Of a stretch of DNA of 64,000 bases, positions 26,340-39,620 are shown piece by piece (position 1 is the stretch's first letter; each line of letters begins with the position of its first letter). Position numbers and translations under genes: made by a program. The notes under the pieces are model-generated. The model ran no database searches. It was not told the origin of the DNA and worked only from the letters and a program-made list of their open reading frames with translations. This stretch comes from Cinclus cinclus (Eukaryota > Chordata > Aves > Passeriformes > Cinclidae): the NCBI RefSeq assembly GCF_963662255.1, contig NC_085046.1:97295324-97359323 (forward strand). Direction: 5' to 3'.

Positions 26340-29300
26340 AATCACTTTCTGTAACCAGTCAGCAAGGATTTGGGCAGGATATCCTGGCTTGAATGGGGAT
26401 AGCCACAGTCTTTGATATGGGGCCTTTAAAGTAAGTGTTTTCTTGATGTAGTGTTCTCATGTTTCAGGACAAGAAAGTCCTTCCTTGGCCAGATGTCAAA
26501 TTAGACTCCCAGCAATTTAAAGTTCAGTGCTCAGGTTTTTTTCTAGATATAGAAGAAGATATGCTCTTTCTGATACCTTCCAGTAACTACAATGGGATGA
26601 AGCCATGACCTAGTTTGCTGTTAAGGAAGAAACAACTTTGCAATGTGCATTTCCTTCCAACACACAAATTCATGTATTTAGTGTGTGTATTCATGTAAGA
26701 GGTCCTGAAACCCTCAGTGACTCAGTTTCTGCTTCTCCATTGCCCATCATGAAATGCCAAGAAGCTTTCACTCATTTTGTAGGCAGGAGAATAGGTATGA
26801 GTTGTGAGCTGGAATGGAAAGGTAAAGAAGGAATTTTAGTTAATTGCAGTAGTACTGGACATTGAAAGGAGACAGAAAATCAAGAGCAGCTGGTGCAAGA
26901 TTCTGTTTCCTATCTGTAAAAAAACATTAAGTATTTGCACCCCAGAATCCTCTCTATTAACAGTCATCAATGTAGGAAGTAAAAGAGGTTTCTCTATTCA
27001 ACTGTAAATTTCTGAAGTATAAAATTAGGCATTCTTTTACCTTCTTTCTTAAAATTGCCAGTGAACCTTGAACAAAAAGGCTAAGGGCCCCATTCTTTAC
27101 TGATTAAATAGTCTCCCTAGAGGACACAGCTACAGATCCATATCTGTTTAGACAAAGGAAACAACCTTTTTTAACAACAGTTAGTGTTCACAACATTCTG
27201 AATGAGTGCTTTTATCCTCTAAAGACACCTGTCACCACAATTTGAAAGAAAACTGGACTCTACCTCTTGCTCAAAGAAGACAAGATTCCAGAATCCAAAT
27301 GAGGTTTCTAAATCCTCGGTGGCAAACCACATCCTCAAACACATAACAAAGCGAGGCACTTCTATCATCCAGAAAAGAAAGAATTCATTTAAGCCAAATC
27401 TTTCCCCACAGAGGTTGTGCTCAGCAGGCTATGTGTTGTGATGTATTTTAATATCTGCAGTTGTTTCTAAGGCAGGTACAGCAATCACAGGTTGTATTGG
27501 GAATATTAAGAAATAATTACAAACAAGCAAGCAAATAAAAACAAAGCTGCAAGAATGACAATAAAACTGGCAGAGATTGCAGAGGAGAAAAGCCATACTA
27601 ATATTATCTAATCTAGGGAGTCAGGTGTCTGCTTTGGGAATACGGATTTCATAACTGAAGCCAACTAGAAATGTCAGTATTTTGCTTGTTAAGGTGACTT
27701 AAACCTATTTTATAAATTAAACCATGTTTCACATAGATTTTGCTTCTGTCTACTTAGAATATTTTAAATGGCTTAATGAGTTTTGAGTTACTTAAGACCT
27801 TACAATACAATATGTTGCTACATTCTTTCAGAAACTTTGGATCTCAGTTTCTAGAAAGCATTTGGAAACCTCAGTAAATTGAATAAATAAAAGAAGTCAG
27901 GAGGCTTTAATGTGTACCTAAAATTAAGATTCTAAATCTGTAGTATGCTGCCCTGTATTAGGACAGTTAAACAGCTTGATTTTTAAACCTCAGCTTGATT
28001 TTCTGGAACCTCAGAATTCTTTTGGATAACAACAGAATGAACCTATGGTTTCTTCTGGGCAAAAGTAAAGTTCTGCAAATAATTGCACTATGTCTTAGCT
28101 GTAAACAGTACTATACTGCCTGTTGAGAAGCATATGTTCAACACAGCACAGAGTTCTATTAATGCAGAACCAGTGTCAAAGATTTGGCTGCTTCCCAGAA
28201 TTAGCTGACAGCATTGTCTGGGCTCTGTGCATTTCACAGAGTCTCTCCACCCTCTACGGAATTTGCGGTTTGAGAGAAGGAGCTATTGCAAATTTCACTA
28301 TCCATCTTCCCAAGAATAAGGCAAAAACAAGTGATTGCACACATCTGGTAAATTTTTTTTTTTTTAATGAAGTGGCACAGAAAGATATGAAATGTTGACA
28401 TTTAAGTTGACTTTCAAGCTCACAGTTTTTGGCATCAGCAACTGTCAGCTGAAATTATTTCTACTTCTGTAGCTGTCTGCAGCTAGCTATATCTTTCCAT
28501 TTTGCAGGTATCATCTTTTCAATTTATTTTATTTAATTGCCTCTTGCAGGACATGGCAGTCACAGTTTTTCCTACTCTAAACATTTTGTGGAAAATGCGT
28601 AAATATTAGATAAACATATAGAAAGCAGATTTTTTCTGGATGCTTTTCACAATTTTTTCCCCTGCTGTTTCAGAATCCAAGCTCTTCTTTCCCAGATAAG
28701 CAGCTGATGCCTTTCACAAAGGCAAACTACATGTCTTCAGCTCTCTAATGAGGTTCTTTGGCTCATATCACAGTTTAGAAATATTCACTGATAGTAAACC
28801 ATAGGCTAAAGGATAATGCAAACCTTTTGCATTCCCTTGTTGTCAATCATTTGGAACAGTTATATTGTAAGAATTTTAATCTTACCTTTTTTTATTTACC
28901 TTGATGTATAAAAAACCTAGCATAAATAGGATCTAGAGGCATTTTTATGCCATTTTTTTCTACCAGGAAAAAATGATACTTCATTGCTATCTCTAAAATA
29001 CTGACCTAGTGAAAAACTGTCTACTCAGGTTTTTAAGGGCAAACAAGATATTCTGTTGTGATAGTGCTTAGATCTTAATTGAAGCTAGAGACAACTGTTT
29101 TGGTTAGGAAGAAATTCTTTTGGTCCTAAAAATACTATCTAAAGACTTCTTGTGAGAAATTCAGTGTATCTATTTGATTTGATACAATAAGGAGTTTCCC
29201 TACATCACTGTTTAAATCCAACTGGCAATTAAGTACCATACAGACATGCACTCATTCAGTGGTGGAAAGGGGAGCAGAATCTGAGAAATATAAAATCCAG

Positions 29301-29439
29301 GGCTTGAGATAAGAATATTTTAATAACTGAAATGAAGTACTACTCCTACTACTACAAAGTTCTAGTTAAAATTGATATTACAAAAAGAGGGAGAGAAATA
29401 AAACTCAAATTAAAAAAAAAAACAAACAAAAAAAACCCC

Positions 29440-29781
29440 CAAATCCATTGTGCAAGTGATGCACAATACCATTGTTTACCACCCACTGAGTGATGCCCAG
29501 CCTGTCCCTGAACAGAATCAGTGGCTCTTGGTCATCTGCCCCATTTTGTACACTGAGCATGACACTCAGTAGTGTGGAATACTCCTTTGGCCAATTTGGA
29601 TCAGCTGTCCTGGCCATGCTCTATCTCGGCTTCTTGTGCATTTCTTCACTTGACAGCATTTAGCACTGAAAAAACCTTGATTTAGTGAGCACTACTTAGT
29701 AACAACCATAACATTAGTGTGTTATCAGCATTATTCTGACCCTGAATCCAAAACAAAGCACCAGTTTCAGTCAAAACCAAA
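29440..29781 (-). mobile_element. Solo LTR fragment of an avian endogenous retrovirus
   Basis: On the minus strand the order of blocks matches a widespread bird LTR: a 'ggttttgactgaaactgg' start, 'gttttggattcagggtc', 'gcacaagaagccgag', 'caggacagctgatcc', 'ggccaaaggagtattcca', 'gtcatgctcagtgtac', 'ctgggcatcactcagtggg', then 'gtattgtgcatcacttg'. The 3' part of the LTR is missing, replaced by an A-rich tract at 29411-29436. No retroviral gag, pol or env frame lies nearby, so this is a solo, decayed LTR. Family name not assigned. Confidence 0.78.
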
Positions 29782-30393
29782 TGAGATTTGTTGTTTTTTT
29801 TTTTTCCAGCTAAAGATGTTCTGCTTGGCTTTTCGTTGCACTGTGAATAGTTGAAATGTGTTACAGCCTTTCTCTAACCTGCATTTATCCCAAACATTCT
29901 AGCCGGCATGAAAATGATGGATACTCTAGACAGGACTAACTTGCCAACCAATACAGCTGCAGCAGCATGTCATTCTAGGAAGGGTCACAAGGTATGGAAC
30001 AATGCTGTGAAAGAATAAGCTCAATGCCTATGGCCTAAGCAGAATGTCTTCCTCTTGTGTTGGTATCTGGATGTCAACCAATGTAGTCAGTCGTGTATCT
30101 TATATGATAAAAGTCTGTGCTATAACCCTAAGGCATTATCCTTATAGGATGGAGATTTTTCTGATCGTATTTTTCTTTCTTAAGAACTAATAAGCTGAAC
30201 TATACCTATACCAGAGGATATTATGTACATCAGAACTGTTTCCCAGCTTCAGGAACAGCCAGGTGTTTTCTAAGTAGGTTCTGCCTTCCAGGAGGCCCAA
30301 GGAGAAGTGGGCTGCTCTGAATGACTCAGAGGGATTTTGTTAGGGCAGACATTTCTTCACCATTCCTTCCAGTGTGATAAAAGCAGTAGTAAC

Positions 30394-30411
30394 CTCTCTC
30401 TCTCTCTCTCT
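30394..30411. repeat. (CT)n microsatellite, 9 units
   Basis: Perfect CT run in otherwise unique sequence. Confidence 0.93.
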
Positions 30412-30848
30412 GGGGAGGTTTATTAGCAGATGTAGAACAGGCCATTTGACTCTTTGCACAGTACTTCTTCCTTAACAGAGGTTTTTCCCTTCTGTGGGGA
30501 AAAGACAGATTGGAAGATTCCTACGGGTTTATGTCAGCTCACAATGCAACACTTGCATCACTGCAACTCAGGCTACAAGAGAAGTACTTGAAATTTCAGA
30601 ATACTGGATGTTATGTTCTTTACACTGGCTGAATAAGCCTCTTTGGGTGCAAGCACAATATGAACTTTCTATTGACATCATTCTGTAAGACATTTTGTTA
30701 TTGGAACACATTAATTACTCGAGTACCTAAGAGGGGATGCAAATATACACTGAATGGAGACTGCAGAAGCAACCATCAAACTGCATTTCCTGTCTCTGTG
30801 TTTAACTAAAAAACTACTGTTTCTTCAACCAGCTTTTTGAGAGTTTGG

Positions 30849-30921
30849 GTGGTTTTTTTATTCCTTGGTTTGGTTTTTTTTTGGTTTTTTTTTTGGTTTT
30901 GTTTGTTTTTTTTTTTTTTTA
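30849..30921. repeat. T-rich tract with GG spacers
   Basis: GGTTTTTTTT-type units recur and end in a T run of about 19. Same style as the tracts at 37935-38042, 46378-46452 and 59848-59902, and on the opposite strand at 31540-31620. These look like degraded homopolymers. Confidence 0.8.
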
Positions 30922-31119
30922 AATCTAGTGTAGATGCATATTTTCAAAAAGCAGGTCATAACACCTAAGAGACAAAGCAATAGAGTGAAAAAAACCCAAA
31001 TTCCATTGTTTTGATTTCAAAAATTTATTTGACCATAATTTGAAAAGTTATCAGCTGACTGTTGCTTCTGTTCATTTTATTTTTACGATGAGCTTTGGGG
31101 AAATAATTAAAATGTAATG

Positions 31120-31192
31120 AGTAACAAAGCATATTGAACTATATAGTATAGTATATTGAACCATTAAGTAACAAAGATATATTGAACTATAT
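31120..31192. repeat. Spaced direct repeat, about 26-base units
   Basis: AGTAACAAAGCATATTGAAC (31120-) recurs as AGTAACAAAGATATATTGAA (about 31167-), both running on into an ACTATAT end, with TATAGTATAG-type sequence between. Confidence 0.75.
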
Positions 31193-31539
31193 GCGTACAT
31201 CAAAATATCATAAGGCCCTAAATATAATTACTTGTAAAATCTGGATTCAGCATACAACTGGACATCTATAGATACAAGATATAAACTAAACAGAAAGCAT
31301 GGAGGAATTGGAAGGAAATGCATTTGTCTTCAGCCCAGAAAATAATCATAGCTGAATATATAACTTCTGCAAATACATTTTAAAAACTTGGGCAAGTCTG
31401 AGAAAATTAAAACAGTAATATTTGATTTTTAGAAGACTCATCATCAGGCCCAACATGCAAAATATTCTAACAACCACAGTTTTATGACTGAAACAGCAAA
31501 TACATACTTCATTCTCACCTATTATTGGAAAAGGAAATA

Positions 31540-31620
31540 AAAAACAAAGAAAAAACAAAACAAAACAAAAAACCCAAAAAAAAACCAAACAAAAAACAAA
31601 CAAACCCCAGAAAAACCCAG
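31540..31620. repeat. A-rich (AAAAC)n-like tract
   Basis: Irregular AAAAC, AAAAAAC and AAACC units over about 80 bases. Confidence 0.85.
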
Positions 31621-33644
31621 ATAAAACTAGATGAGATTCTGTTTGTTTAGTTTGACTAGCATATGTACTGACCACTGACAAGGAGCAGCAAGGAAATGAT
31701 AATTATATGTTTGCACTGAAGGCTTCCTCTGGATCTGGATGGCATCAAAGTAAAATATCTGACAGCTTCCCTTGGCTTGTCAGACCATAATAGCAGCTTA
31801 CAGAAACAAAACCCTGCTTGCAAAGAGACTTGGAATCCCAGCAGAGAAAGATGCTGTGCAAAACACAGATGAAGAAAACCTGGAAAAGGTGGGAGACTCA
31901 ACAATATTTTAATGCGGCATTTGAATTTCAAGCTTCATTACTAGTATCTCTGAAGTCAAAATAGTTCAGCCTCTGAGGAGCGCTGAGCTCTGTCAACTAA
32001 TTTTTAAAAACGTTTTCTGATTGATATGAAGGAAACTTATTTTGTATTCATGGGAAGCCTTTTATGAAACACAAAAGGAAACAAATAAAGAGAATAAGCA
32101 CACATTCAAGCACTGTCATAGGTCCTAACACAGACTACAGTCAAGGGACATTGCCTATTTTCCACTGTTGTTCACATATTATTCCTTTTTGCACAGATCA
32201 TCTCCTCTGATCAATTATTAAAATGTTAGTTAATTATTAAACAATAGTTAATCAAATATTAAGTATCTGGACATTTTTGAGCCCATTGTTATCAGCTGAA
32301 TTTACATACAAATCTGAATATCATTGAATCTTACCTAATGTGGATGGCTACTTGCCAAGTCTGCATTAGAGAACAGCTCCTGGTGGCAGAGATTCCCAAT
32401 TCATGACAACCACAGGTCAGTGAAGACAGACAGCTTAGCTGTGAAAGCTGAAAAAGCCTTGTTTGCATGGCCTTATGCCAAACTAAATAAATGCTGCCTT
32501 ACAATTCCCATCATCTTGCTGCTACTCCGAGCTTTCACTTTCGCAGCTAGCACAGGAAATCTCAGAAATCCCTGCTGTCATGATGCAGACATAGCCTCAG
32601 AAACATGGCAGGAGGGGGAAAGACAGGTCCTGAACCACATATAACTACAGAGGAAAACAATTGCACAGATTTACCTCCAGAAATGAATGGGAAGTTAGTA
32701 CAGTCTCTGGAAAGTGAGAATACAAAGCTTTACGTAATAATTAAGAATAATGTAAGATTAAAATTAAATTTAAAGAAAAGCATCAAAGCATTATGAAATC
32801 GTGTTCTTAAGATGCAATGTTATATTGAGTTTTGTATCTGCAAATAAATGTAGTTTTTTATACTACCAGCATGATAAAAAAACCCAAAATATATTGTCGT
32901 TTTCATTTATCAAGGAAAAATCAAGTCTCTTGAGTCTACCCACCAGCAGGTAGGATTCAAAAACTAAGTAATTTCAACAAAATTTTGTGATGACTGTAAG
33001 ACTAAATTTTGGAAAAATAATCATATTAGCTATTTACCTAAGAAAGCTGAAATTACAAATTGACAAGATCACGTGGTGTGAATGCTGCTTTTCCTTCCTT
33101 TCCATATGACATAATTTCCTGATGGTGGACTTTGTGACCCTTGAGCTCTCAGTAAAGGCTGTAGCTTGATATTCATGCATTCAATCAAGAAAACTATAAT
33201 TGATTTTCATATTACAGGATGCATTTGCAGGATATCCAACTAGAAAAAGAAGTAATTTGGAGAGAAATGTTGATGGATTTTTGCTTTTTTTCCCCCCACA
33301 GGTGATTTCATTTTGTTAATGAGTTTATGAATTTAGTCTTTTTGAATTTTTTGTATGTACATAAAAGGACAAGATGGTTTAACGCAAAAATTTCAAGAGT
33401 AGATTTTGACTTATTTTCCCACTTTTTCACAGAATGAGCAGGAAGAAAAAAGTTATTCAGTTTTCTTTATGTGACAACAAAAATGAGTTTCAAAATTTAT
33501 CTATGTAATTTCTTTCCTACCATATTAAATATTTGCTGTCAGAAGTAGCAGCATTGGTAAAGATACAGTATGTATTTTGCTTTTGATAAGCATTCCATAA
33601 TAAAAACATAACAAGGTGGGTGGTTTTGTTATTACAATTAATTT

Positions 33645-33856
33645 TAAAAAGAAAGGAAATGGTAGAGTTTTGTAATGGACTTTTGTAGCATCATTTTTCT
33701 TAAGAAAATATGCTATTTTAGCTTAAAATTCACCCAAAATACACAGCCTGAGGCAGAGACCTCCCATACACACCCTTCAGTGTTGAGGTTTAAGTTCAGT
33801 CCTTATGAAAAAGTGAAGATTAAGTTTTACAGAAACTGTAACCTCACAACAATTTT
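33645..33856 (+). repeat. Unclassified interspersed repeat, left arm of an inverted pair
   Basis: This arm reappears in reverse complement at 36052-36275. Over the core (33714-33851 against 36057-36194) I count about 10 mismatches in about 138 bases by eye, roughly 93% identity. Shared landmarks include ATTCACCCAAAATACACAGC, CTGAGGCAGAGACCTCCC and AGAAACTGTAACCTCA. I do not recognise the family. Both arms happen to be open in one frame and give similar peptides, which follows from DNA identity and does not show a gene. Confidence 0.8.
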
Positions 33857-36051
33857 TATACTAGTGACCTATCAGTAATGACCTTAACTCTGGATCATTT
33901 GTTAGAAAACAAAGAAATAGATGGAATAAATGACTTGTGGAAAAGACTTGGGCTATGAAACCTCCCAGATGGTCATTAATCCCCCAGAAATGCTACAATT
34001 AATGTCATAATTAACACAATGTCTACATGCTGAACTGCATTTTCTTTCTGTTTAATTAACCTTTTGGAAATATTTTACTAATGAAAAAGGGCAATATCTG
34101 TTTGCCAGGGAGATGCCACATTATTTTTTTTTATTCACAGCAAACAAATAAATTATGGAAGGCTCTTCATGTGTTTGTACACTTCACACTTCCGAGAGCT
34201 GTTGACTATTGAAAATTAAGGGCAAGGGCATGATTAGAAAGACTCATTATGCACTGGTTCAATACTTTGGTGCTATTCTTCATGAATGTGCTTAGCAGTC
34301 AGACAGAGCAGACTATGAATTCTCAGCAGGGCAGGCAAAATTGAATTTTGCTGTTCTGCCACAGAGAAGCTAAAGGGCAGAGGAAAAGGGCAATGCTAAG
34401 ATGATTGATCTGGGAAAAGATCCTTGGAGATCCAGGCTTCCTTTTCCTGTAGCTACTTGGGAATGCATTTCTAGGGAAGCTGTCATGGACATTGCCAGAG
34501 GTTGTCATATGTATGAGTTGGGAATAGTCCTACTGGTTTGGCTGCGTAACTACACACAGAGGGTGCTCCTGACATGCCAGGACATTTGATTCCTCAATGG
34601 CAACACCAGGAGCAAGTCTGGTTTTCCAGAGCTCTTATGGAAACTGAGATATACAGTCAAAAAGAACTGTCATAAACATAACTTTCCTATCAGCATTGCC
34701 AACACGATGTGGTGCTAGTAATTTGGAACATAAACCTGATCTTGCAATTTTTAAAGATGATTAATGGTTGCAGATATTAATATTCAATTAGGGAGTTCCT
34801 GATTCCCCTATTAGAAAGATTTTGAAAATTTGATGTTTATATCTGACTCATAACCAATTAAGTTGTATTAAACAATGGATTAATTTCTAGATGCCTAGGA
34901 ATATTCCTTATCCTTAAGGAATAGGGTACAAAATATTTGTATTTTAAAATTGGGGGTGTTCTTTTCCTATATATCCCTAGGTATTCTCATAGCTTTCAGA
35001 TGAATAACTTGATTGCCTTTTGAGCATCCATCTGCCTCTCAAATATGCATATTTAAATATAAATATGATGACATTGACTATTCCAATTTTAACAGTTATT
35101 ACGTACTAAGTAAAAAGTTTCCCCTTTCTTGTTTAAAAAACAATCAATCAACCAATCAATCAACCACAACTTGAGACATAAATTCTCAGCTATTAATTAT
35201 TTCCATTATATAAGAAAAGTTTTTCCAAGCAGTTCCCAAATTGTTAGAAAGAAAGTTTTTGTTATAAAAAGCATTGATAAACATTTTAGTTTATGCTTAT
35301 CATCTTCCTTTCATTTAGAACTATAAATTCAATCAAAAATTCTGGAAATGTTGCTTTGTCAGATATGTAATTACCTTAGAACAAAGGGACAAAGTATTCA
35401 GCCAGATTAATGCAAGACAAGGAAGAAAGATAATTTAATGTTTAGTTAAGACTTTACCTGATTTATCATGCAATTTTTGGGCTTATTCTCCCTGTTTACA
35501 AAATAATTTATTAAATACAGTCCTTTTGCTTGCACTTATAGGAGCAAAAAATTAAACAGGAACTTGGTAACACATAGCAAGTACACTAGAACATATGTTA
35601 TTGTCACTAACACTTATAAACTTCACAACAATCTGAAATAGATTATTTATCCTACCATTAGATGTTGTAAGGTAGAAATCAATCCTCTTACAATGAGCAA
35701 AAGTTCGTCTTATATAACTGGTTGGGAAAACTGTTTTCTCTTTTCTGTTTGCTTGTTTTCTTGTTTGGTTTTTTTTTCTTGTGAAACAAAATGAAAATTT
35801 CTTGCAATGACTTTCCTGTAAATTTGCATTTTGTCTGTAGACAACTGACAAGTTTTTATTGTCTTGCATCCACATTTTTAAAAAGCAGAAAAGGCCAAAC
35901 AAAAATCAATCAGGTCCCAGCTTTATCCCTACAGCTATTGAAGCTGGAGGTCCCTAAAGTAATATGTAATTTAATCTGTACAAAAAGAATAGTGGAGGAA
36001 AGTTGAAATTAATTCATTACACTAAAACAGTTACATATCCATTTAATTGTA
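33857..36051. other. Spacer between the inverted repeat arms, no gene seen
   Basis: About 2.2 kb of mostly unique AT-rich sequence with a small CAAT repeat. No transposase-like frame lies between the arms, so they do not look like the ends of one coding transposon. Confidence 0.7.
35141..35166. repeat. (CAAT)n-like short repeat inside the inverted-repeat spacer
   Basis: CAATCAATCAACCAATCAAT then CAACCA, an imperfect four-base repeat. Confidence 0.8.
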
Positions 36052-36275
36052 TTGAATTGTTATGAGGTTACAGTTTCTATAAAACTCTATCTCGACTTTT
36101 TCATAATCACTGAACTTAAACCTCAGCACTGAAAGGTGTGTATGGGAGGTCTCTGCCTCAGGCTGTGTATTTTGGGTGAATTTTGAGCTAAAATAGCCCA
36201 TTTTCTTAAAAAAAAAAAGAAAAGAAAAAAATATGCTTAAGAAGTCCAATACAAAACTCCACCATTTCATTTCTT
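36052..36275 (-). repeat. Unclassified interspersed repeat, right arm of an inverted pair
   Basis: Reverse-complement partner of 33645-33856, about 2.2 kb away. It carries an extra A-rich stretch (36208-36231) that the left arm lacks, so the copies differ by an indel as well as substitutions. Either two insertions of the same young-looking repeat in opposite orientations, or a local inverted duplication. Confidence 0.8.
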
Positions 36276-37934
36276 TTGAACAAAGAAGCAGAATTCACCA
36301 GGGTTGAGATGGTGCCCTCTGTCTAGTATGATTATTGTGTCATTTCACATGGGAATTAAAAGGTTAGACTAAGCTTACAGGGGTCAGGGGAAACACAAGA
36401 GCAAAGAACGATTGTACAAAATGGATTTTTCATATATTAAGTTGAAACTGCATAGCACTTAGCTTCTGTAGCAAGAGGAGAGAAGGCAGAAGTTTGTCTG
36501 CCAAATAAAAATCAGGACTACAAACACGGAGCTTCTGCCTTCTGCTTAACCTGCAGTTCCCCCTGCCGATGTCCTGCTGAGGAGGAGGAAGTGGAATGGA
36601 AATTAGTGAACAGCCTGGAGGGAAAGAGGGAGAGTGGGAGAGTGCAAGGTCAAGAAACAAAAAGCAGATGTTATGATGTTGGAAAATAGGACCCTTGAGG
36701 AACACAAGACAAGAGGGTTAGGTAAGAGCTATGAAATTGGAATAAAAACTACTTTATCTCCACACCATGCCACAGCATGCTTTTTCTCTCTAGTGCTGGG
36801 GGTAGAGGGGCAGGAAAGAACAAACCCATTCCACGCAAGACGAAACTTTAAAATACACTAACTGTACAACTGAACATTTTGTCAGCATCTGATAACTTTC
36901 CCTTATGCTAGTTAATGCCATCGTTTTGCTCTTGTGCTTGTTGTTGTCTGAATGCAGATCCCAGCCTTTAGACTGACAGCTCTCAGGTACCCTCTCCCAA
37001 GAGTCCAGCATTATAGAGAACATTTCAGACATCTATTACCAAATGTATAAACAAGACTGGGAAATTCCTAAGGAAACAACAGAGTAATGGTTGACAGAGA
37101 AACCACATGGCAGGAATAAGGTATGAAAATCTGTGTGTAGCAGTTTATGTCTTGGTGAAGTAATATAGTGATCACTCTTTTATTGCTGAATTTGTTTTCT
37201 TGAAAGTGATTATTATAGTGTCTTCATTTTGATGTATGAATATATCTTATCTGGGATACTTCAGAAGTCATTTTGGAACAGCAGGACACATTTGGTTCTA
37301 GAGTAAAACGTAAGGGGGAAATTTTTGATATACATATTTAGACATATATTTCCAGAAAGCAATTGTGTGCAAAAATAATTATAAATTTGCTTCGAATTTC
37401 TTCAATATCTGCTTGTAGATTTGCTATGAAGGTTAGAGAAATTTATCTCAATAGTATCCATCTTCAGGAAGAAAATAACTTGGTTTTGTGCCCTTATATC
37501 CACACATTACAAACCCTGTGGAAATTACTTCAATAATAGACTGAATTGGATTAACTTCTGTGTTGAATTAGAATGCTTCAAAGTCCACTATAAAACTGCA
37601 GTGTAATTGATAAATCCTTACTAAGACAGAGCTCCAGCGATACCAAAGACTCTGCAAAAATGGGGAAAAGTGGAAACAAGCTCCACTTCAGGAAAGTCAT
37701 TGAAATTCACTTTTAAAACATTATAGCAAATGCTCTGCTTCTGCCCTTTGGTGGGAATTTCAGACTAAAAAATACAAAAATTCTCTTCAGAGAGATGACT
37801 GGACAAGTCAATGTAATGGACAATAATATTTTGTTGATTATTCTACCTTATTTTTCTTTCCCTCACTGGTACTCAACTTGAAAAGCAGAGGAACAGAGAA
37901 ATCTTCCTATGAAGAAGGCTGATGGCTTAATTTT

Positions 37935-38042
37935 TGTTTTGGTGGTTTGGTTTGTGGTTTTTGTTGTTGTTGCTGCTGTTTTCTCTTTGGTTTTTTTGTG
38001 TTTCTGTTTGGTTTTGGTTTTTTTTTTGTTTTTTTTTTTTTA
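37935..38042. repeat. T/G-rich tract
   Basis: Irregular GGTTT and GTTGTTGTTGCTG units over about 108 bases, ending in T runs. It creates a false minus-strand frame rich in Lys, Asn and Gln. Confidence 0.8.
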
Positions 38043-39279
38043 ATTTCACATATACTGAGAACACTATGATTAACCCTTGCTTCTCAATTTGAGTCAAAAT
38101 CCACAGGTAATGGAGATATGCCACCTATACTCTTGCAAACAAAAATGTCCTATATTTAAAGCAATTAAATGATAAATTGAACTGCATACAGCTTTGTTTG
38201 TACATAACTGATTTTTATTGTAGTCTCTCCCACAATTCAGCAGTTTTATCAAAGAAACTCTTTCCAACATTTTCACCTCCTCTTTTTCCTTCCTCTTTCT
38301 CATATGGGTTTATAAAGCTGTGACTGAAGGGTACTTAGCAAATCTCACAGCCCCAAATATAGTTGTGTTTGAAAATAATGATGATGGTCACATATTATAT
38401 CATCATCATTTTATTTCTTTTTAGTGCGGTCTCATGCTATTGTTAGGATGAAAACAAACTACCTTTATGGCATGATATTTCTCTTACTATTCAATTTTTA
38501 AAATAAATTTGCTGCAGCATGTCAAGAAAACCTTTAAAATATTGCACAGTGTATGACAGATGTACTGTATTAGTTCACCAAATCTCTGATGCTACAGAAA
38601 TCCCACTGCTATAGACTAGGTTGCATCTTTGCACATATTTTGTATGTTTTATATGGGTTTTTTTCTGAAAGGATGTTGTACATCTCAAATGGCAATATCA
38701 CAAGATTGAAATAGACATTGATTTGCTTCACTGTTAATGACCAATGGGTTAATTTAACATCTGAGAAGTAGACAATAGATTCTTCTCAGATAGTGCTAGA
38801 CTGGGAAGCAGATACTGGATTCATCTCCATCTAAACCCAAATATCTAAACCAGTAACCTGTATCTCAACTTGTTACCAAGGCTTCTTTGACAGAGCCAAA
38901 GAGGTGTTTATCATATACTGTTTAGCATGTTCTAAGATAGATGGCTTAGGAGACATATCTGTCAGCACCCTTTCCTATCTGCTCCCCCCCAACCTCCCCT
39001 TTTTTAGAGCAGGCCTTCAGAAACAGAAATAAATATTAATACTTGAAGCTTTGAGGAAAATTTTCCAGTTTAAAACAAAAGCTGAATTTGCTTTGAAACA
39101 TTAAAATTGTTTACTGTTTGCCATAATTAAATATGTTACTTCTGATAATTTTTTTCTGACTGTGGTTCTATGCTTTATATTTTGAAGGCAAGTCTTTTGA
39201 TTTTTTGATATTTTTAGTAATGCATGTTCTGATTATGGAAATAATACATATTTTTATTTTATTTTTCCTTTTTGATGTT

Positions 39280-39620
39280 CCCAGGCAACCTTATGTGTTG
39301 AAGCCTAAAAACAAGGTTTATTTTGTGGTAGAACAAAGATAGAAAAACTGCTTGAAGAGGTTTGTGCTATTTTCTACTGTATTCAAAGCCTTCATGCTAA
39401 TTTAGCAGCAGCCTGAAATATTTTGTTTTCTTATTCATTAGGTTGCTAAGGAATCGGAGGTTAAGCGAAGGTTGGGCACCTTGCTCCTGACAAGTGAACC
39501 GCCAAGGGGACGAGGAATATAAATGCCAAGATGACTAGAAATTTGCTCAGTTATTGTCACAGTGTCAGAAGATTTGGTATGTTGCCCCAAACGTTTCGAT
39601 CCCACCAATCAGTGATATCA
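39280..39620. promoter_or_regulatory. Candidate distal regulatory element (CpG-retaining, RFX-like half sites)
   Basis: CpGs are scarce in this desert, yet 39453-39600 keeps a cluster (ATCGGAGG, AAGCGAAGG, AACCGCC, GGACGAGG, AACGTTTCG). GTTGCTAAGGAA near 39442 and CCCAGGCAACC near 39280 resemble RFX X-box half sites. No coding frame explains the region. Suggestive only. Confidence 0.25.

Larger units (their letters stand above)
18651..29439. other. Intergenic, AT-rich, no gene seen
   Basis: Holds GT, AC and ATTG microsatellites, a 25-base tandem duplication and A-rich tracts. A 143-codon minus-strand frame at 25536-25967 has no recognisable motif or exon signals. Confidence 0.7.
29782..33644. 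other. Intergenic, no gene seen
   Basis: CT repeat, T-rich and A-rich tracts and a spaced direct repeat. No RNA gene or coding exon recognised. Confidence 0.7.

Noticed and set aside
33675..36270. Two related peptides on opposite strands (67 and 75 codons)
   Set aside because: They are the same repeat in inverted copies. Similarity follows from DNA identity and there is no sign of coding constraint.
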